Notes under the pieces: model-generated
Databases searched by the model: none
The model's input: only the letters and a program-made list of their open reading frames with translations
Told to the model about the DNA's origin: nothing
In this document: positions 4,932-7,825 of the stretch, in pieces
How the letters are laid out: each line of letters opens with the position of its first letter
How positions within the stretch are numbered: position 1 is the first letter of the stretch
Assembly: GCA_052246295.1 (NCBI GenBank)
Contig: JBQQCO010000044.1
DNA length: 7,825 nucleotides
Origin: Piscibacillus sp052246295
GTDB taxonomy: Bacteria > Bacillota > Bacilli > Bacillales > Alkalibacillaceae
Direction: 5' to 3' (one strand)
Translations under genes and position numbers: made by a program

Positions 4932-6097
4932 TTCTCCGATTCAAACATAAAGCTTCGCTGTCTAGAACGTATGTTTAGGACTAATCCAATAGCTGCCATA
5001 TAAACTAATAAAGAGGTTCCTCCATAGCTTAAGAATGGAAGAGGTAGCCCTGTTAGTGGAAGCAATTGTATGGACATTCCAATGTTCTGGAAGATTTGAT
5101 ACGTAAACATACCAACGATTCCGATTGATAAATAAGATCCAAAAGGGTCTTTAGTTTCAAGTGCGATTTGTACAATTCTATAAATCATTAAAAAATATAA
5201 GATGATGATGACACTTGATCCAATGAATCCAAATTGTTCTGCAACAGCCGTAAATATCATATCTGTATGTCGTTCCGGTATCCAAACTTGATAGCCCATT
5301 GTACCTTTACCTGACAATTGACCAGAACCAATGGCAAGCATTGATTTAATTGCCTGCATGGCAGATCCATCTGTGTATAAGTGTGGATTATCCCAAGCTT
5401 TTATACGATCAGCAACGTGATCAAACGATGTTTCATCTTCAATAAACGAGATAAATGCATCGGGATCTGAAAAATACAATAAAAATAAAGATGCGATAAT
5501 AACAAAGGCTGTACCAAATAACGTAATAATTGTTCTCCATCTTATACCTGAAATAACGATTAAAAATGCTGCAATGGATAAAATAACTAAAGAAGACCCT
5601 ATATCAGGTTGTATTGCAATTAATAAGAAGACAGGTATGGTTAACGCTAAAATCTTTCCAAGTAAATAAAGATCATACTTTAAATCTTTTATAGTCCATT
5701 TTTCATTATGACGCGTAATAACATGAGCTAAGGCAACAACTAAGAATACTTTAACGAACTCAGATGGTTGTAATGTGATTGTTCCGAATTTATACCACCG
5801 AAGAGCTCCATTGTTTTCCCAAGCCCAAGGTAGGAAATGTAAGCCTGCTAACATAAAAATACCTAATATATACAAAGGCCAAGCGAACTTCCGATACCGA
5901 TCAAAGTCTATTACCATAATTGCTGCTACACCAACACAGCTTACAATAAACCAGATAATTTGTCGTTTATAAAATCCAGCATACGATGGGTAAGCTTCAC
6001 CTAATGTATATAAAGTAAATACACTAATCCCTATGATTAAAATAATCGTAGTAACTAGAAACGTATCTAAACGTTGTTTGTGCAATTGATTGTCCAT
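4928..6097 (-). CDS. rodA: SEDS-family peptidoglycan glycosyltransferase, RodA-like
   Basis: A polytopic membrane protein of the FtsW/RodA/SpoVE family that polymerises lipid II into glycan strands, working with a class B penicillin-binding protein. The 389 residues give about ten hydrophobic segments. Hallmarks are GALRWYKFGTITLQPSEFVKV (about 97-117), IQPDIGSSL (162-170) and WIPERHTDMIFTAVAEQFGFIG (272-292). That last motif contains the conserved aspartate D279, corresponding to the catalytic Asp of RodA. QNIGMSIQLLPLTGLPLPFLSYGG follows (about 337-360). The start ATG 6097 is 6 bases after AGGGAG. It stands alone, with no PBP, mreBCD or divIVA partner in the window. Distinguishing RodA from FtsW or a paralogue is judgement: the gene is nearer to RodA in length and in the ITLQPSEF motif, but context does not settle it. 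Confidence 0.86.
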   Translation of the reverse strand: MDNQLHKQRLDTFLVTTIILIIGISVFTLYTLGEAYPSYAGFYKRQIIWFIVSCVGVAAIMVIDFDRYRKFAWPLYILGIFMLAGLHFLPWAWENNGALRWYKFGTITLQPSEFVKVFLVVALAHVITRHNEKWTIKDLKYDLYLLGKILALTIPVFLLIAIQPDIGSSLVILSIAAFLIVISGIRWRTIITLFGTAFVIIASLFLLYFSDPDAFISFIEDETSFDHVADRIKAWDNPHLYTDGSAMQAIKSMLAIGSGQLSGKGTMGYQVWIPERHTDMIFTAVAEQFGFIGSSVIIILYFLMIYRIVQIALETKDPFGSYLSIGIVGMFTYQIFQNIGMSIQLLPLTGLPLPFLSYGGTSLLVYMAAIGLVLNIRSRQRSFMFESEN

Positions 6098-6132
6098 GAT
6101 AATCTCCCTTAATACTGTTTCTCTCTATAATA

Positions 6133-6160
6133 ATCATACGTTAAAAAAGCCTAATTTAAA
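6133..6160 (-). promoter_or_regulatory. Possible promoter for the rodA-like gene
   Basis: On the minus strand TTTAAA (6160-6155) and TATGAT (6138-6133) are separated by 16 bases. The spacing and -10 are acceptable but the -35 is weak. The predicted leader is about 29 nt. Confidence 0.35.
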
Positions 6161-6211
6161 ATAGGGAATAGATGCTATCTAAAAGTTTTAACAGATTTTT
6201 AAAGTTTGCGG

Positions 6212-6240
6212 TTGGCATATCCCTATGTTTTATATAAAAT
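6212..6240 (+). promoter_or_regulatory. SigA-type promoter for mgtE
   Basis: TTGGCA (6212-6217) and TAAAAT (6235-6240) are separated by exactly 17 bases. The transcript would start near 6247, leaving only about 30 nt before mgtE. The -10 is overlapped by the inverted repeat TATGTTT-N11-AAACATA (6224-6248) and by the palindrome TTTTATATAAAA (6228-6239), so a regulator could act here. Confidence 0.62.
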
Positions 6241-6276
6241 GAAACATATTGAATTTCGTCTGAAGGAGGGGCAACG

Positions 6277-7656
6277 ATGGAAATGCAACAAAAACATAAA
6301 AGTATTGAGTATGAAGGAATAATAGAAAAAATATATCGAGCATTAGAAAAGGATTCCATCGACCAATTTAGGTCAGAGTTTTTGGAATTGCACCCATATG
6401 ATCAGGCGAATATTTTTGTTAACTTGCCTAAAGAAACAAGGTTGCAAATTTACACTTATTTATCGCCAGATGAAATGGCGGAGGTAATTGAACACTTTGA
6501 ACTGGATGATGTTGGTGAAATCATTACCGAGATGAATCCTCGTTTTGCAGCGCAAATTTTTGACGAACTATCAACAGATGATGCTGTTGATATTATGAAT
6601 ACGTTGGAACGTAATCAAATTGCTAGTTACCTCACGTTAATGAATAGAGAAGAGGCACGTGAGATTAAAAACCTGCTTCACTACGAAGAACGAACTGCAG
6701 GTAGTATCATGACAACGGAATACGTTGTGGTGAATCAAAATATGACAATTAGACAAGCTATGCTACATCTTCGTGAAAAAGCACCAGATGCTGAAACGAT
6801 TTATTATGTCTTTGTGACTGATAATGAGAAGCGCTTAGTTGGTGTTATTTCACTTCGAGATTTAATTATCGCAGAAGATGACTGGGTAGTTAGTGATGTT
6901 ATGAGTGAGCGTGTTGTATATGCATCGGCAGGTGATGATCAAGAATCTATCGCTAAACTTATGCGTGACTATGATTTTTTAGCATTACCAGTAGTTGATT
7001 TTAAAAAGCATCTATTAGGTATTATCACAGTCGATGATATTTTAGATGTAATGGACGAAGAGGCTAGTGATGACTATTCAAAACTAGCCGCTGTAACGGA
7101 TATGGACCGAAATGACTTGAGTGCTGTAGATGCAGCTAAGAAACGTTTACCTTGGCTAATTATATTATTATTTCTTGGTATGATTACAGCTAGTTTGATT
7201 GGACAATTTGAAGATACCATCTCTCAAGTCGCATTATTAGCTGTATTCATCCCTTTAATTGCAGGAATGGCTGGTAACACTGGTACTCAGGCATTAGCTG
7301 TTACAGTACGTGGTATTGCAACGGGAGATGTTATGAGTGAAGGCGTTTTAAAACGATTAATGCGTGAAACTCTAACAGGACTTATTACAGGAGTTGTATG
7401 TGGAGCTACAATTATATTTGTTGTTGTTGTCTGGCAAGGAATTGATCAACTGTTTTTAGGCATCGTGGTGGGTGTTTCAATCATGGTGTCTCTAATTGTC
7501 GCAACAATTGCAGGAGCATTTTTACCATTATTAATGCACAAAATTAAAATTGACCCAGCCGTAGCAAGTGGTCCATTCATCACAACGATTAATGACATTA
7601 TTTCTGTCATTATTTACTTTGGCATGGCAACGATGTTTATGGAATATTTAACTTAA
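6277..7656 (+). CDS. mgtE: Magnesium transporter MgtE
   Basis: An Mg2+-gated magnesium channel of the inner membrane; in the family, rising cytoplasmic Mg2+ closes it. The 459 residues show the standard order. First comes the acidic N-terminal domain of helical repeats (about 10-135: LSPDEMAEVIEHFELDDVGEII, ELSTDDAVDIMNTL). Two CBS domains follow (about 137-265: GSIMTTEYVVV, LVGVISLRDLII, VSDVMSE, LLGIITVDDILDVMDEE), then a connecting plug helix (about 265-290) and five membrane segments from about 292. PLIAGMAGNTGTQAL (326-340) is the family signature, and D440 in ITTINDIISVIIYFG matches the pore selectivity aspartate. The start ATG 6277 is about 7 bases after AAGGAGG. B. subtilis mgtE is controlled by an M-box leader; the predicted leader here is too short for one. 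Divergent from the rodA-like gene. Confidence 0.95.
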   Translation: MEMQQKHKSIEYEGIIEKIYRALEKDSIDQFRSEFLELHPYDQANIFVNLPKETRLQIYTYLSPDEMAEVIEHFELDDVGEIITEMNPRFAAQIFDELSTDDAVDIMNTLERNQIASYLTLMNREEAREIKNLLHYEERTAGSIMTTEYVVVNQNMTIRQAMLHLREKAPDAETIYYVFVTDNEKRLVGVISLRDLIIAEDDWVVSDVMSERVVYASAGDDQESIAKLMRDYDFLALPVVDFKKHLLGIITVDDILDVMDEEASDDYSKLAAVTDMDRNDLSAVDAAKKRLPWLIILLFLGMITASLIGQFEDTISQVALLAVFIPLIAGMAGNTGTQALAVTVRGIATGDVMSEGVLKRLMRETLTGLITGVVCGATIIFVVVVWQGIDQLFLGIVVGVSIMVSLIVATIAGAFLPLLMHKIKIDPAVASGPFITTINDIISVIIYFGMATMFMEYLT

Positions 7657-7667
7657 AGTTATAAAAT

Positions 7668-7698
7668 ACTCAATCTTTATTTAAAATATGGATTGAGT
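7668..7698 (+). terminator. mgtE downstream hairpin, terminator-like but lacking a T-tract
   Basis: ACTCAATC (7668-7675) pairs with GATTGAGT (7691-7698) around a 15-nt loop, 11 bp after the mgtE stop. The sequence following it is GAGAGTGTAAAA, with no run of T. The hairpin ends exactly where a probable insertion-sequence end begins, so the T-tract may have been displaced by the insertion. Confidence 0.45.
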
Positions 7699-7755
7699 GA
7701 GAGTGTAAAATATTTTGTGTAAATGGCTATTCCGATTTTCAATGATATAGAAAAA

Positions 7756-7815
7756 GGAAGACCCATTCTGTAGAATTAAGTTAGCAGACTAAAATTCACA
7801 GAAAAGAGGTCTTCC
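7756..7815 (+). repeat. Long imperfect hairpin just upstream of a start codon
   Basis: GGAAGACC (7756-7763) pairs with GGTCTTCC (7808-7815). Inside, TTCTGT (7766-7771) pairs with ACAGAA (7798-7803), GAATT (7773-7777) with AATTC (7793-7797) and TTAG (7781-7784) with CTAA (7789-7792), closing a CAGA loop. That is about 23 pairs. The right arm covers part of the ribosome site AGAGG (7805-7809), 8 bases before the ATG at 7818. The fold could block translation of transcripts that read in from mgtE. Confidence 0.7.
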
Positions 7816-7817
7816 CT

Positions 7818-7825
7818 ATGAATCA
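7818..7825 (+). CDS. Start of a CDS cut by the window end (probably a transposase)
   Basis: ATG AAT CA follows AGAGG at a spacing of 8, so the protein begins Met-Asn-(Gln or His). Only two full codons are visible, so identity rests on position inside the probable insertion sequence. It could be another kind of gene. Confidence 0.4.

Larger units (their letters stand above)
7699..7825 (+). mobile_element. Left end of a probable IS256-family insertion sequence (incomplete)
   Basis: The stretch starting GAGAGTGT and continuing to about 7724 with TATTTTGTGTAAAT resembles, from memory, the terminal inverted repeats of IS256-family elements in Bacillota. It is followed by a strong hairpin and a start codon with a ribosome site, as expected near an IS left end. 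The right end and most of the transposase lie outside the window, so the family and the exact tip are inferred. The base composition changes little, so the call rests on the terminal motif and layout. Confidence 0.5.

Noticed and set aside
5775..5972. Plus-strand open frame within the rodA-like gene
   Set aside because: It is a shadow of a membrane-protein gene with clear conserved motifs on the other strand.
6098..6276. M-box magnesium riboswitch upstream of mgtE
   Set aside because: None of the conserved M-box blocks were recognised, and the best promoter leaves only about 30 nt of leader.
6156..6359. Minus-strand open frame across the mgtE promoter and start
   Set aside because: It is antisense to mgtE and its promoter, with no recognisable product.

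Overview
The window looks like a chromosomal segment from a low-GC Bacillaceae (Bacillota). The genes are AT-rich, ribosome binding sites are strong AGGAGG-type, and gene order closely follows the Bacillus subtilis yjbH-yjbO neighbourhood. GC-rich hairpin repeats between genes and several protein details suggest a relative of the Oceanobacillus/Virgibacillus group; that placement is inference from recall, not a search.

Layout. Positions 1-446 hold no gene: two GC-rich imperfect hairpin repeats, apparently of one family in opposite orientation, flank an AT-rich stretch with its own inverted repeats. A minus-strand cluster follows: yjbK (CYTH phosphatase-like), yjbI (truncated hemoglobin) and spxH/yjbH (adaptor for Spx proteolysis), ending in a clear intrinsic terminator at 447-472. 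A divergent promoter region (2469-2619) separates it from the plus-strand operon relQ (small alarmone synthetase), nadK (NAD kinase) and an RluA-family pseudouridine synthase; the last two overlap by 4 bp. A SEDS-family gene (RodA-like) on the minus strand meets the pseudouridine synthase tail to tail, with overlapping stop codons. A magnesium channel gene of the mgtE family diverges from it. After the mgtE hairpin, the last ~130 bp look like the left end of an insertion sequence, probably IS256 family, with a long hairpin just before a start codon that runs off the window.

How the genes work together. The left cluster fits thiol/oxidative stress control (SpxH with a heme protein). The right operon joins (p)ppGpp synthesis, NADP supply and RNA modification. 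rodA serves cell-wall elongation and mgtE serves Mg2+ uptake. This is mostly conserved core genome. I see no new multi-gene system. The most interesting signals are small: a four-codon reading frame overlapping the spxH start, a mgtE gene with no room for an M-box leader, an insertion sequence abutting the mgtE terminator hairpin, and the strong hairpin at the presumed transposase start.
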